From positions 1 through 14,167 of the forward strand of contig CAJUSE010000037.1 of NCBI GenBank assembly GCA_910588975.1: a stretch of 14,167 nt of DNA, written 5' to 3'. Positions 1 through 7,689 of this stretch are shown one piece after another (the stretch's first letter is position 1; each line of letters opens with the position of its first letter). Under the pieces are notes generated by a model. That model did not search any database and was not told the origin of the DNA. It saw only the letters and a program-made list of their open reading frames with translations. The translations under genes and the position numbers were made by a program. The DNA comes from an uncultured Oscillospiraceae bacterium. GTDB lineage: Bacteria > Bacillota > Clostridia > Oscillospirales > Oscillospiraceae.

Positions 1-1
1 G

Positions 2-211
2 CGCTCCAAGGGTCTGGGCGAGAACGAGCCCGAGATGATGTGGCTGACCACCATGAACCCGGAGACCCGGCGGCTCATCAAGGTCATGCCCGAGGATGCC
101 GAACGCACCGCCGCCATGTTCGACCTGCTGGAGGGGGATAACCTCCAGGGCCGGAAGGATCACATCGCCGAAAACGGCTACAAGTTCCTGGAGCTGGCCG
201 ATCTGTCGTGA
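2..211 (+). CDS. parE: DNA topoisomerase type IIA subunit B (ParE/GyrB-like), C-terminal fragment
   Basis: This is the last 69 codons of a gene that enters from the left edge, ending in TGA at 209-211. The peptide opens with RSKGLGE, followed by WLTTMNPETRR. This matches the C-terminal TOPRIM-end signature of GyrB/ParE (usually RYKGLGE...W.TTM.P..R), so identification as a B subunit is firm. Subunit B binds and hydrolyses ATP and works as a heterotetramer with subunit A to pass one DNA duplex through another. The choice of ParE over GyrB is inferred from the A subunit downstream at 5443, which lacks a GyrA box. The usual Tyr of RYKGLGE is Ser here. The partner gene is not adjacent: three secreted-protein genes lie between. 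Confidence 0.88.
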   Translation, partial: RSKGLGENEPEMMWLTTMNPETRRLIKVMPEDAERTAAMFDLLEGDNLQGRKDHIAENGYKFLELADLS

Positions 212-233
212 TCTGCCGGGTCCATAAAAGGGG

Positions 234-267
234 TCCCCGCAAAATTGGTCCTCAAATTTTGTGGGGA
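234..267 (+). other. Stem-loop after the topoisomerase B gene
   Basis: Bases 234-246 pair with 255-267 over 13 positions (core CCCCGCAAAATT against AATTTTGTGGGG, one G-U pair), leaving an 8-base loop. No T-run follows, so it is not a standard intrinsic terminator. It may be an mRNA 3'-end stabiliser or a weak transcription barrier between the topoisomerase gene and the secreted-protein genes. Confidence 0.5.
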
Positions 268-292
268 GAGGCGGAAGAACGGAATGAACGAG

Positions 293-312
293 CTCCGGCC
301 CCTGTGCCGGAG
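293..312 (+). other. Short GC-rich hairpin in the leader of the first secreted-protein gene
   Basis: CTCCGGC at 293-299 pairs perfectly with GCCGGAG at 306-312 around a 6-base loop. It lies about 45 bases before the start codon and its right arm is not followed by T residues. It could shape the leader mRNA. I found no convincing -35/-10 promoter in 212-356. Confidence 0.4.
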
Positions 313-356
313 TGAGTGATATGAAGTTTATGACGACGAAATGGGAGGTATTTTCA

Positions 357-2255
357 ATGAAGGCAAAACGTTTCCTGTCCCTGCTGTTGTCCCTGACCCT
401 GGCCCTGTCGCTGACCACCCCCGCCCTGGCCACAGAGTGGGAAGGCATCGGCTATGACACCGCCGGCGAGACCGCCCTTCTCCAGGCCCAGGTGGACGAG
501 TACGCCGCCGCCCACCCCGGGGAGCTGGAGGCCCTTACCACCGAGCAGCTTCTCCAGTGGCAGGGCTACACCGAGACTCTGACCCCCGCCCAGCAGTTCA
601 TGGAGGACTGGGCGCTGGACAGCGAGGATGAAATCCGCCTTAACCTGCTCTGGGACTATGTCTACGACCGGGGCGAGGTGGAGGAGTGCCACCAGTGGTC
701 CCTCACCTATCAGGAGACCTACCCTGACCGGTGGGCCGAGTTTGACGCCGACACCTTTTTCCTGGAGGAATATTACGGCAGCGACGGCAACAAAGAGGCA
801 TATATGCGCCTCTACCACCTCTTTACCGAGGAGGAGTTCAAGGAGAAAATGTTTGTCTACTATGTGGACGAGTATTCCTGGGACTGGGAAAACGGCTCCG
901 ACTATGATGACCCCTATGACCCCTGGCCCCGCCGGGACACCCTCTCCTTGGTGGTCAACGGCCAGACCAGCGACGCCGCCGTCACCACCCAGGACTGGGT
1001 GACCTACGCCGACGGGGCCGCCCTCAACCTCATTCTGGGCACCCACTACCCCGCCGGGGAGCCCGTCTCCATCCGGGAGGCCGCCACCGCCGCCGGCTGG
1101 GACGTGGTGTGGAACCAGCGGGGCAATGAGGTGGTGCTGCTGGACCGGGAGCGGCTCCGCTCGGGCGACATCTACCCCCAGGACCTGGACATCCCCACCC
1201 CCGATTTTTCCACCCTTGACGGCCTGATGAACCGGCTCCTGGCCGATGCCGCCTATGACAGTGGCAAGACCTACCGGCTCACCCAGACCCATCAGCTCAC
1301 CTTTACCGCCCTCAACTCTCTGGATGGGGACAAGACGGTGAAGGCCGATTTGAAGCTTCAGGCCACTATGAACGGCTCCGCCCTGGAGTGCGAGTACACC
1401 CTCTCCTGCGCCCAGCTGCTGGACCTGCTCTCCCCCCAGACCCGGGCCCAGCTGGAGGGCACCCTGCCCAAGTTCAAGCTGAAGGACCTGAAAAGCCTGC
1501 TGGGCGGCGGCAAGCTGACCGCCCGGGCCGACCTGGAGACAGGGGATGTCTATCTCAACGCCCCCATTCTTTCCCTCATTGACGACAGCTTTTCCGGGGA
1601 CACCTGGGTCCACACCCAGGCCGACTTCTCCCAGATCCTGACCCTGCTGGACATGGCCCAGGGGGAGGGCTGGGACACCAAGGCCCTCCTCTATGACCTG
1701 CTCCTCTCCTCCAGCGCCGACAGCTGGTGGGCCGGCAGCGCCTATAATTCCTTTGTGGAGAGCTACGGCCTGCTCTCCGCCCTGACGAACCCCCACTTCC
1801 TCACCGAGAAAAACGGGGTCTACACCTGGGCCCTGAACAGCGACTCCCTGGCCCTGTTGGGGACGGTCCTGGGGGGCTACACAGGCGGGGAGGCCTACGA
1901 CCTGAACAAGTACTTTAAGGAGTTCTCCCTCACCCTCCGGGTGGACAAAAACGCCCGGCTGACCATGGACATGGCCATCCGCCCCGACATGGACGCCCTG
2001 GGGGCCCTCGCCGCCGAAAGCAGCTACGGCGAGACCGACCCCATGGAGACCGCCCTCATGACCTGGCTCATGAACCTGCTGGACTTCAAGGCCACCGCCC
2101 ACGCCGCCGGCACCAACAATGACCTGACCGAGGAGACCACCTTCCACTGGAAGAACCAGTTCAAGGCCACCGTGGACAGCCGGACCACCCGCAAACCCAC
2201 CACCGCCACCCCCAACACCCAGCCCCCCGAGGGGGCCAACATTGTGGAGTACTGA
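357..2255 (+). CDS. Secreted protein with two helical repeat modules, degenerate stalk domain and long C-terminal domain
   Basis: The product is 632 residues. I chose ATG 357 because GGGAGG lies 8 bases upstream and the protein then begins with a textbook signal peptide (MKAK, a Leu-rich core, cleavage after ALA at residue 25). Longer in-frame starts at 312, 321 and 330 would bury it. Residues about 43-178 hold two copies of a Tyr-x3-[His/Tyr]-Pro module at Tyr49 and Tyr118. Residues about 196-280 look like a worn copper-amine-oxidase-N (stalk) domain: VNGQ, then VSIREAATAAGWDVVW, matching VPIRAVAEALGADVEW in the third gene. Residues about 290-610 form an extra domain of alternating strands and helices that I do not recognise. 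The tail is Thr/Pro-rich and ends IVEY, echoed by IVEH in the next protein. It is likely exported and surface-associated; function unknown. It is the first of three tandem relatives. Confidence 0.85.
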   Translation: MKAKRFLSLLLSLTLALSLTTPALATEWEGIGYDTAGETALLQAQVDEYAAAHPGELEALTTEQLLQWQGYTETLTPAQQFMEDWALDSEDEIRLNLLWDYVYDRGEVEECHQWSLTYQETYPDRWAEFDADTFFLEEYYGSDGNKEAYMRLYHLFTEEEFKEKMFVYYVDEYSWDWENGSDYDDPYDPWPRRDTLSLVVNGQTSDAAVTTQDWVTYADGAALNLILGTHYPAGEPVSIREAATAAGWDVVWNQRGNEVVLLDRERLRSGDIYPQDLDIPTPDFSTLDGLMNRLLADAAYDSGKTYRLTQTHQLTFTALNSLDGDKTVKADLKLQATMNGSALECEYTLSCAQLLDLLSPQTRAQLEGTLPKFKLKDLKSLLGGGKLTARADLETGDVYLNAPILSLIDDSFSGDTWVHTQADFSQILTLLDMAQGEGWDTKALLYDLLLSSSADSWWAGSAYNSFVESYGLLSALTNPHFLTEKNGVYTWALNSDSLALLGTVLGGYTGGEAYDLNKYFKEFSLTLRVDKNARLTMDMAIRPDMDALGALAAESSYGETDPMETALMTWLMNLLDFKATAHAAGTNNDLTEETTFHWKNQFKATVDSRTTRKPTTATPNTQPPEGANIVEY

Positions 2256-2335
2256 TTTTCAAAAGGAAGTGTCTGCCGTGAAAAAACGTGTTTTTTCCCT
2301 CCTTCTGGCCTTTGCCATGGTGGGGGCAATGGGCC
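2241..2335 (+). repeat. Gene-junction direct repeat, copy A
   Basis: This stretch holds the last codons of the first secreted-protein gene (ATTGTGGAG), the stop, the ribosome binding site, the GTG start and the signal-peptide start of the next gene. It aligns base by base, with one single-base gap and scattered substitutions, to 3592-3686 at the following junction. It is best explained by tandem duplication with crossover at gene ends. Confidence 0.8.
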
Positions 2336-3606
2336 TTCCTGCCAGGGCATTGGAAACCACTACGCCGGCCGGCGAGGGGTGGCGGGCAAGCGAAACAGCG
2401 TTCCTCGCCCGCTATGCCTTGGAGTATGCCGCCGCCCATCAGGAGGAATATGCCGCCTTTGATGAGGAGACATATAAAAATCTTGTTGATCAGCTTAGAA
2501 GTCAGTACAAGACCGAGCTTATGGCAGCTCTGGGCATAGATGAGGCGTCCTTCCGAGAGATCCTCTGGACCATCAGCCTGGAAAATGAAGAGATAGAGGA
2601 AAAGGCAGCCAGAGCCTGGTGGGCCGCTATCACACAGGCTTATGAGACAGAGTTTCCCGGAGATATTGACGCTGTGGGACTTCCCACGGCGCTGACGATT
2701 TTCGGCTATGACAGCGTGGAGGCATTTGCTCAAAATTCCAATGAAACTGTGGAAACAGCACAGCAATATCTGGCGGCACTTTATGTGGAAAGCCGGCAGC
2801 ATGTCGCCACCGACCACGAAGCGGCCCTGAACTACCGGGAGCAATACCCCGGCAGCTATGAGAGCTTTGACCCCGACGATGGCTACGAGGGGGATTGGGC
2901 CCACATGAAGGGCAACACAATGGCCCAAAACGCCCTCCAAAGCGAGGAGGAGTGGAAGGAGTATCGGTACGTCCGCTATATGCCCGACGGCTACCTCCGG
3001 GACCAGGAGGATGCCGCCAGGCGGGAAGCGTATCCCGCCCGGTATCCGGAGGAATACGCCGCCTTTGACGCACGGGCCTGGTTCAACGGCTATTATTCCA
3101 TCGTGAGCGCCACCCCGGAGCGCTACATGGAGCAGGAGGGGCTGGACGCCGAGGGCTTCAAGAAAGTCATGTTTTTGGAGTGGGCAGACCGAAAAAGGTG
3201 CTTCTTCAACGGCTACTGCGTCACCGTGGACGGCACCCCCATCCAGTTCCAGTTCTACCGGGACCTGGAGGGAGAGGTGGTTGGCCCCAAGGCAGAACAT
3301 GAGCGCATTCTGATCCCTCTCCGTGCCGCCGCCGAGGCCCTGGGCCTGACGGTGGAGTGGAAATCGGAGACCAATGAGGTGGTCTGCTCCAACGGGGAAA
3401 CCGCCATCACCTTCACCCTGGACAGCACCCAGTACAGCGGTGGCACCCTGGACGTGGCCCCCCACGCCGAAAAGGGCATCACCTACTTGCCCCTCCGGGC
3501 CCTGGGGGAGACCCTGGGGTGCGGGGTCACCTGGCTCCAGGACTTCGCCACCGCCGCCCTGACCACCCCCCAGCCCTCCAAAGGGACCGACATTGTGGAA
3601 CACTAA
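2278..3606 (+). CDS. Secreted protein with four helical repeat modules and C-terminal stalk domain
   Basis: The product is 442 residues. GTG 2278 is the start because AAGGAAG ends 8 bases upstream and a signal peptide follows directly (MKKRVFSLLLAFAM..., cleavage after ARA at residue 24). An upstream ATG at 2242 overlaps the previous gene and lacks this support. Four modules of about 64-72 residues begin near Tyr50, Tyr122, Tyr186 and Tyr252; each opens Tyr-x3-[His/Phe/Tyr]-[Pro/Gln], and modules 1, 3 and 4 continue into a Phe-Asp. Residues about 314-425 form a stalk domain of the copper-amine-oxidase-N family, with VDGTPI, ILIPLRAAAEALGLTVEW and TYLPLRALGETLGCGVTW. This family usually carries no oxidase activity and is common in secreted clostridial proteins. 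Bases about 2460-2820 use more AT-rich codons than the rest, suggesting mosaic origin. The product is probably extracytoplasmic and its role is unknown. Confidence 0.87.
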   Translation: MKKRVFSLLLAFAMVGAMGLPARALETTTPAGEGWRASETAFLARYALEYAAAHQEEYAAFDEETYKNLVDQLRSQYKTELMAALGIDEASFREILWTISLENEEIEEKAARAWWAAITQAYETEFPGDIDAVGLPTALTIFGYDSVEAFAQNSNETVETAQQYLAALYVESRQHVATDHEAALNYREQYPGSYESFDPDDGYEGDWAHMKGNTMAQNALQSEEEWKEYRYVRYMPDGYLRDQEDAARREAYPARYPEEYAAFDARAWFNGYYSIVSATPERYMEQEGLDAEGFKKVMFLEWADRKRCFFNGYCVTVDGTPIQFQFYRDLEGEVVGPKAEHERILIPLRAAAEALGLTVEWKSETNEVVCSNGETAITFTLDSTQYSGGTLDVAPHAEKGITYLPLRALGETLGCGVTWLQDFATAALTTPQPSKGTDIVEH

Positions 3607-3686
3607 TTGTTCAAAAGGGAGTGTCTACTGTGAAAAAACGTGTTTTCTCTCTCCTTCTGGCCCTGGCCATGGTGCTGCCCATGGCC
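3592..3686 (+). repeat. Gene-junction direct repeat, copy B
   Basis: This is the second copy of the junction repeat at 2241-2335. It contains the IVEH codons, stop, AAGGGAG ribosome binding site, GTG start and signal-peptide codons of the third gene. The core GTGAAAAAACGTGTTTT is identical in both copies. Confidence 0.8.
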
Positions 3687-5387
3687 CCCGCTACTTTGGC
3701 AGCAGAGCCCGTCACCCCCACCCCGCCGGAGTGGTGCCCCGAGGAGGAATACGCCGTCTTCCCCGGCTCGGCCGCCTATGAACCAAAAAACTGGGCCATC
3801 CTTGAGGCCGCCCGGAAGGAGGTCAAATGGGGGGCTATCAATGTGGCCGCTCTGCCCGACCGCCGGGCCTTCTATGCCCTTCCCGATGAACTCGAAGATG
3901 GCAGTAAGGATATCGGTGTCCTCTTTGAACAGACCCTTGTGGAGGTCCGGCTCAACTACTCCCACGATAAGTATAACGGCCCCTATTGGACCTCTCTCTG
4001 GTCCGTTCGAGGGGGTAACATAGTGGATGGGAGCAGTGAGCTGCTGGAGGGGCTCACCGACCAGCAGCGCTATGCCATCCTTCTCTGGACGGCCCGGGGC
4101 ACCCTGCGGTACAAAGGAGCGGGGGAGGACCTGTGCGCCTACATCCCCGCCCTGATGGAATTCCCCCAGTTCAGCCTGGACAAGCTGACCAACACTCCCA
4201 TCTTTACCCCTGAGGAGCAGGCCGAGCTGGCCCCCCAGGTGGCCGCCCTCTGGGATGAGTACACCTCTCCGGCCAATATCACCATCTTCGTGGATGACAA
4301 CGAAATAGAACTGGATGTGCCCCCCGATGCCCGGGATGGCCGCACCATGGTGCCCATCCGGGCGGTAGCCGAGGCATTGGGCGCCGATGTGGAGTGGGTA
4401 CAGGACACCCAGCAGGTCAATATGACCCGGGCCGGGGTCACGGTGACCATGACCCTGAACTCCACCACCGCCACCATTGACGGCAACCCGGTGGAGATGG
4501 ATGTGGCCCCCTATGCCAACAATGGCCGAACTCTCATTCCCGCCCGCTATGTGGCCGAGTTTTTCGGCCAAAAGGTGGATTGGGATAACACCTACCGCCA
4601 GGTTCGTATCACCGAGGACAAGTCGGTGGCGGGGGAGTCCAATTTGGAGGCCTGGGCCGTTAATATGGGGCTGATTTATGGCTTTCAGTACTGGGGAAGC
4701 AACTACGGCTTACCCCGCCCATATGGACAACCTATTTCTTTTGGTATGTATCTGCGTACAAGCTCACAGGTTGAAAGCTCTCGAGAAGGCTTGAGAAATA
4801 ATTGGGGAATTACTGGCCGAGAGGATCTCATATCCCTTGTACAGCGGATGACCTTCCATGGCCATAACGACTCCTTCATGCAGGATGTTACCATCATTAA
4901 CGCCATGAACGACAAGGCCTTTGATGACCTGGTGGAGCGCTCTACCGGCATAGACCGGTATATGTGGCCCTACACCAAAGAAATCAGTCAGCGCTGGGGG
5001 GACAAGGGCATTTTGGCCTGGGATTTGTCCCGCATGGGGGCTATGGTTCAGTGGGGCTATAATGTAGGATATATTACCTATGAAGAAGCGCTGGAATTGA
5101 TAGAGCCTGCAGCACAGTTGACCCAAAAGACCTTTACGAGTTGGGACGAATTCTACCTCAATTATTTGGACGGCTACAACTGGTGGGCCAGAAATGATGT
5201 CTATACTGCCAGAGAGGAATATATGGCAAGGTTGAGGGCGCTCGAAGAGAACGATCGTTATGGCAGAACATTTCCTTCGGATCCTCCCTATTGGGCAGGT
5301 TTCCCCCGTGCAAATGATTATCAGTACACTGTCAAGAAAACCGACGACACCCTCTTCCAAACCGGCGTCATCGGCCTACCCGAATAA
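3630..5387 (+). CDS. Secreted stalk-domain protein with C-terminal DUF1266-like domain
   Basis: The product is 585 residues. GTG 3630 is supported by AAGGGAG ending 8 bases upstream and by the signal peptide (MKKRVFSLLLALAM..., cleavage near residue 24). An ORF start at 3519 lies inside the previous gene. Residues about 25-210 are of unknown fold and lack the repeat module seen in the two preceding proteins. Residues about 216-328 form a clear stalk domain: FVDDNEIELDVPP, TMVPIRAVAEALGADVEW, then a second half with TLIPARYVAEFFGQKVDW. Residues about 392-530 resemble DUF1266: WGITGREDL, AWDLSRM at 463, GYITYEEALELI, SWDEFYLNYLDGYNWW. DUF1266 has no established function, and here it would sit outside the membrane. 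Bases from about 4650 to the end are more AT-rich, using codons such as ATA, AGA and TTG, unlike the stalk part. This suggests the C-terminal part was joined by recombination. Confidence 0.87.
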   Translation: MKKRVFSLLLALAMVLPMAPATLAAEPVTPTPPEWCPEEEYAVFPGSAAYEPKNWAILEAARKEVKWGAINVAALPDRRAFYALPDELEDGSKDIGVLFEQTLVEVRLNYSHDKYNGPYWTSLWSVRGGNIVDGSSELLEGLTDQQRYAILLWTARGTLRYKGAGEDLCAYIPALMEFPQFSLDKLTNTPIFTPEEQAELAPQVAALWDEYTSPANITIFVDDNEIELDVPPDARDGRTMVPIRAVAEALGADVEWVQDTQQVNMTRAGVTVTMTLNSTTATIDGNPVEMDVAPYANNGRTLIPARYVAEFFGQKVDWDNTYRQVRITEDKSVAGESNLEAWAVNMGLIYGFQYWGSNYGLPRPYGQPISFGMYLRTSSQVESSREGLRNNWGITGREDLISLVQRMTFHGHNDSFMQDVTIINAMNDKAFDDLVERSTGIDRYMWPYTKEISQRWGDKGILAWDLSRMGAMVQWGYNVGYITYEEALELIEPAAQLTQKTFTSWDEFYLNYLDGYNWWARNDVYTAREEYMARLRALEENDRYGRTFPSDPPYWAGFPRANDYQYTVKKTDDTLFQTGVIGLPE

Positions 5388-5410
5388 AAACAAATTGCAA
5401 TATTTTCTTC

Positions 5411-5419
5411 TGATATAAC
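5411..5419 (+). promoter_or_regulatory. Possible extended -10 promoter for the topoisomerase A gene
   Basis: TGATATAAC in the AT-rich 55-base gap fits an extended -10 (TGnTATAat type). No good -35 lies at the usual distance; TTGCAA at 5395-5400 is only 13 bases away. If used, it would let the A subunit be expressed apart from the secreted-protein genes. Confidence 0.3.
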
Positions 5420-5442
5420 TCAACGGATAAGGATTGATACCA

Positions 5443-7689
5443 ATGGCAAAGAAAAAGTCCACCGAAGAAGTCAAGCACCGCCCGGCCGACCCCAACGTGA
5501 TGGGTCTGCGCCGGGAGGTGGTGGAGCAGCCCATCACCGAGACCCTGGAGATCAACTTCATGCCCTACGCCATGAGCGTCATTATGTCCCGGGCCATCCC
5601 CGAGATTGATGGCTTCAAGCCCAGCCACCGCAAGCTGCTCTACACCATGTACCAGATGCACCTGCTCACCGGCGGACGGACCAAGTCGGCCAACATCGTG
5701 GGCCAGACCATGCGCCTGAACCCCCACGGCGACGCCGCCATCTATGACACCATGGTCCGTCTCTCCCGGGGCTACGGGGCCCTGCTCCACCCCCTGGTGG
5801 ACTCCAAGGGCAACTTCGGCAAGGTCTACTCCCGGGACATGGCCTGGGCGGCCAGCCGGTACACCGAGGCCAGGCTGGACCCCATCTGTGCCGAGATCTT
5901 CAAGGACATCGACCAGGACACCGTGGACTTTGTGGACAACTACGACGGCAAGCTGAAGGAGCCCACCCTGCTGCCCACCACCTTCCCCAACGTGCTGGTC
6001 TCCGCCAACCAGGGCATCGCCGTAGGCATGGCCTCCAATCTGTGTGGTTTCAACCTTCAGGAGGTCTGCGAGGCCACCATCGCCTACATGAAGGATCCCC
6101 AGTGCGACCTCATGAGCATTTTGAAGGCCCCCGACTTCCCCACGGGGGGCCAGCTGCTCTACAACGGCACCCAGATGGCCGAGATCTACAACTCCGGCCG
6201 GGGCTCCTTCCAGGTCCGGGCCAAGTGGCGGTACGTGAAGGAAGACAATGTCATTGAGGTCTACGAGATCCCCTACACCGCCACCGCCGAGGCCATCATG
6301 GACAAGATCACCGAGCTTGTGAAGGCGGGCAAGCTGAAGGAGATCGCCGACATGCGGGACGAGACCGACCTCTCCGGCCTGAAGCTGACCATCGACCTGA
6401 AGCGGGGCACCGACCCGGAAAAGCTGATGCAGAAGCTCTATAAATCCACCCCCCTCCAGGACTCCTTCCCCTGCAATTTCAACATCCTCATCGCCGGCAC
6501 TCCTCGGGTGCTTGGGGTCCGGGACATTCTGGAGGAGTGGACGGCCTGGCGCATTGAGTCGGTCCGCCGCCGGACCTTCTTCGTCCAGAAGAAGCAGAAG
6601 GATAAGCTGCACCTGCTGAAGGGCCTGAAAAAGATCCTGCTGGACATCGACAAGGCCATCAAGATCATCCGGGACACCGAGCTGGACGCCGAGGTGGTCC
6701 CCAATCTGATGATCGGCTTCGGCATCGACCAGATCCAGGCCGAATACGTGGCCGACATCCGCCTGCGCAACATCAACAAGGAGTATATTCTCAAGCGGGT
6801 GGCCGAGACCGAGGAGCTGGAAAAGGAGATCGCCGACCTCCAGGACATCCTGGACCACCCCGCCCGGGTGAAGAAGATCATCGAGGGGGAGCTGCGGGAC
6901 GTGATGAAGAAGTACCCCGCCCCCCGGCGCACCGAGATCCTCTACGAGTACCAGACCGCCGTGGAGGCCGACGAGGCCGAGGCCGTACCCGCTTACCCGG
7001 TGAATGTGTTCCTGTCCCGGGAGGGATACTTGAAGAAGATCACCCCTGCCTCCCTGCGTATGGCCAGCGAGCAAAAGTACAAGGAGGGGGACGGCCCCAG
7101 CCGGTCCTGGGAGTGCACCAACGACCAGGAGCTGCTGGTCTTTACCGATGCCCAGCAGTGCTACAAGACCCGCCTTGCCGACTTTGACGACACCAAGGCC
7201 AGCGCCCTGGGGGACTACCTGCCCACCAAGCTGGCCATGGATCCGGGGGAGAGCGTGGTCTTTGCCTGCATCACCGCCGACTATTCCGGCCACCTGCTCT
7301 TCTTCTTTGAAAACGGCAAGTGCGCCCGGGTGGAGCTTTCCGCCTACCAGACCCAGACCCGGCGGAAGAAGCTCACCGGGGCCTATTCCGATAAGTCCCC
7401 CCTGTGTGCCGCCCTCCACATCAAAGAGGATCTGGAGCTGGCCCTCACCTCCAACGAGGGCCGCTGCGTGGTGTTCCACACCGCCGTCCTCACCCCCAAG
7501 ACCACCCGGAACACCCAGGGTGTGGGGGTCATGACCCTGAAAAAGGAAAAATACAAGCTGGAGCAGGTGGAGCCTCTGGAGGGCTCGGCCATCCAGAACC
7601 CCGCCCGGTACCGCTCCCGCTCCCTGCCTGTGGCCGGAGCCCTGCTCAAGCCCGAGGACCGGGGAGAGGAGCAGATGAGCCTGTTATAA
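5443..7689 (+). CDS. parC: DNA topoisomerase type IIA subunit A (ParC/GyrA-like)
   Basis: The product is 748 residues. ATG 5443 has AAGGA 9 bases upstream; the in-frame TTG at 5434 abuts that site and is rejected. Subunit A breaks and rejoins DNA through a tyrosine ester. The catalytic AASRYTE motif puts the active Tyr at residue 140. The quinolone-region motif reads NPHGDAAIYDT: Ala98 stands where E. coli GyrA has Ser83, and Asp102 where it has Asp87. The winged-helix and tower parts run to about residue 350, and a charged coiled-coil stretch to about 510. The C-terminal beta-pinwheel is short, with blade-like repeats such as VNVFLSREGYLKKI and RNTQGVGVMTL. I see no GyrA box (QRRGGKG), which favours a decatenating ParC-type enzyme over gyrase. 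It pairs with the B subunit at the left edge, about 5.2 kb away. Confidence 0.93.
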   Translation: MAKKKSTEEVKHRPADPNVMGLRREVVEQPITETLEINFMPYAMSVIMSRAIPEIDGFKPSHRKLLYTMYQMHLLTGGRTKSANIVGQTMRLNPHGDAAIYDTMVRLSRGYGALLHPLVDSKGNFGKVYSRDMAWAASRYTEARLDPICAEIFKDIDQDTVDFVDNYDGKLKEPTLLPTTFPNVLVSANQGIAVGMASNLCGFNLQEVCEATIAYMKDPQCDLMSILKAPDFPTGGQLLYNGTQMAEIYNSGRGSFQVRAKWRYVKEDNVIEVYEIPYTATAEAIMDKITELVKAGKLKEIADMRDETDLSGLKLTIDLKRGTDPEKLMQKLYKSTPLQDSFPCNFNILIAGTPRVLGVRDILEEWTAWRIESVRRRTFFVQKKQKDKLHLLKGLKKILLDIDKAIKIIRDTELDAEVVPNLMIGFGIDQIQAEYVADIRLRNINKEYILKRVAETEELEKEIADLQDILDHPARVKKIIEGELRDVMKKYPAPRRTEILYEYQTAVEADEAEAVPAYPVNVFLSREGYLKKITPASLRMASEQKYKEGDGPSRSWECTNDQELLVFTDAQQCYKTRLADFDDTKASALGDYLPTKLAMDPGESVVFACITADYSGHLLFFFENGKCARVELSAYQTQTRRKKLTGAYSDKSPLCAALHIKEDLELALTSNEGRCVVFHTAVLTPKTTRNTQGVGVMTLKKEKYKLEQVEPLEGSAIQNPARYRSRSLPVAGALLKPEDRGEEQMSLL

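Noticed and set aside
312..356. Earlier starts (GTG 312, ATG 321, ATG 330) for the first secreted protein
   Set aside because: They would place 9-15 residues ahead of the signal peptide, while ATG 357 has GGGAGG at ideal spacing.
354..2147. Long minus-strand open frame opposite the first secreted-protein gene, and similar ones at 2161-3603, 5368-7479, 7780-8973, 9134-10180 and 12845-14068
   Set aside because: All are Gly/Val/Leu/Gln-rich mirror frames of GC-rich genes, with no family motifs; the plus-strand genes are well supported.
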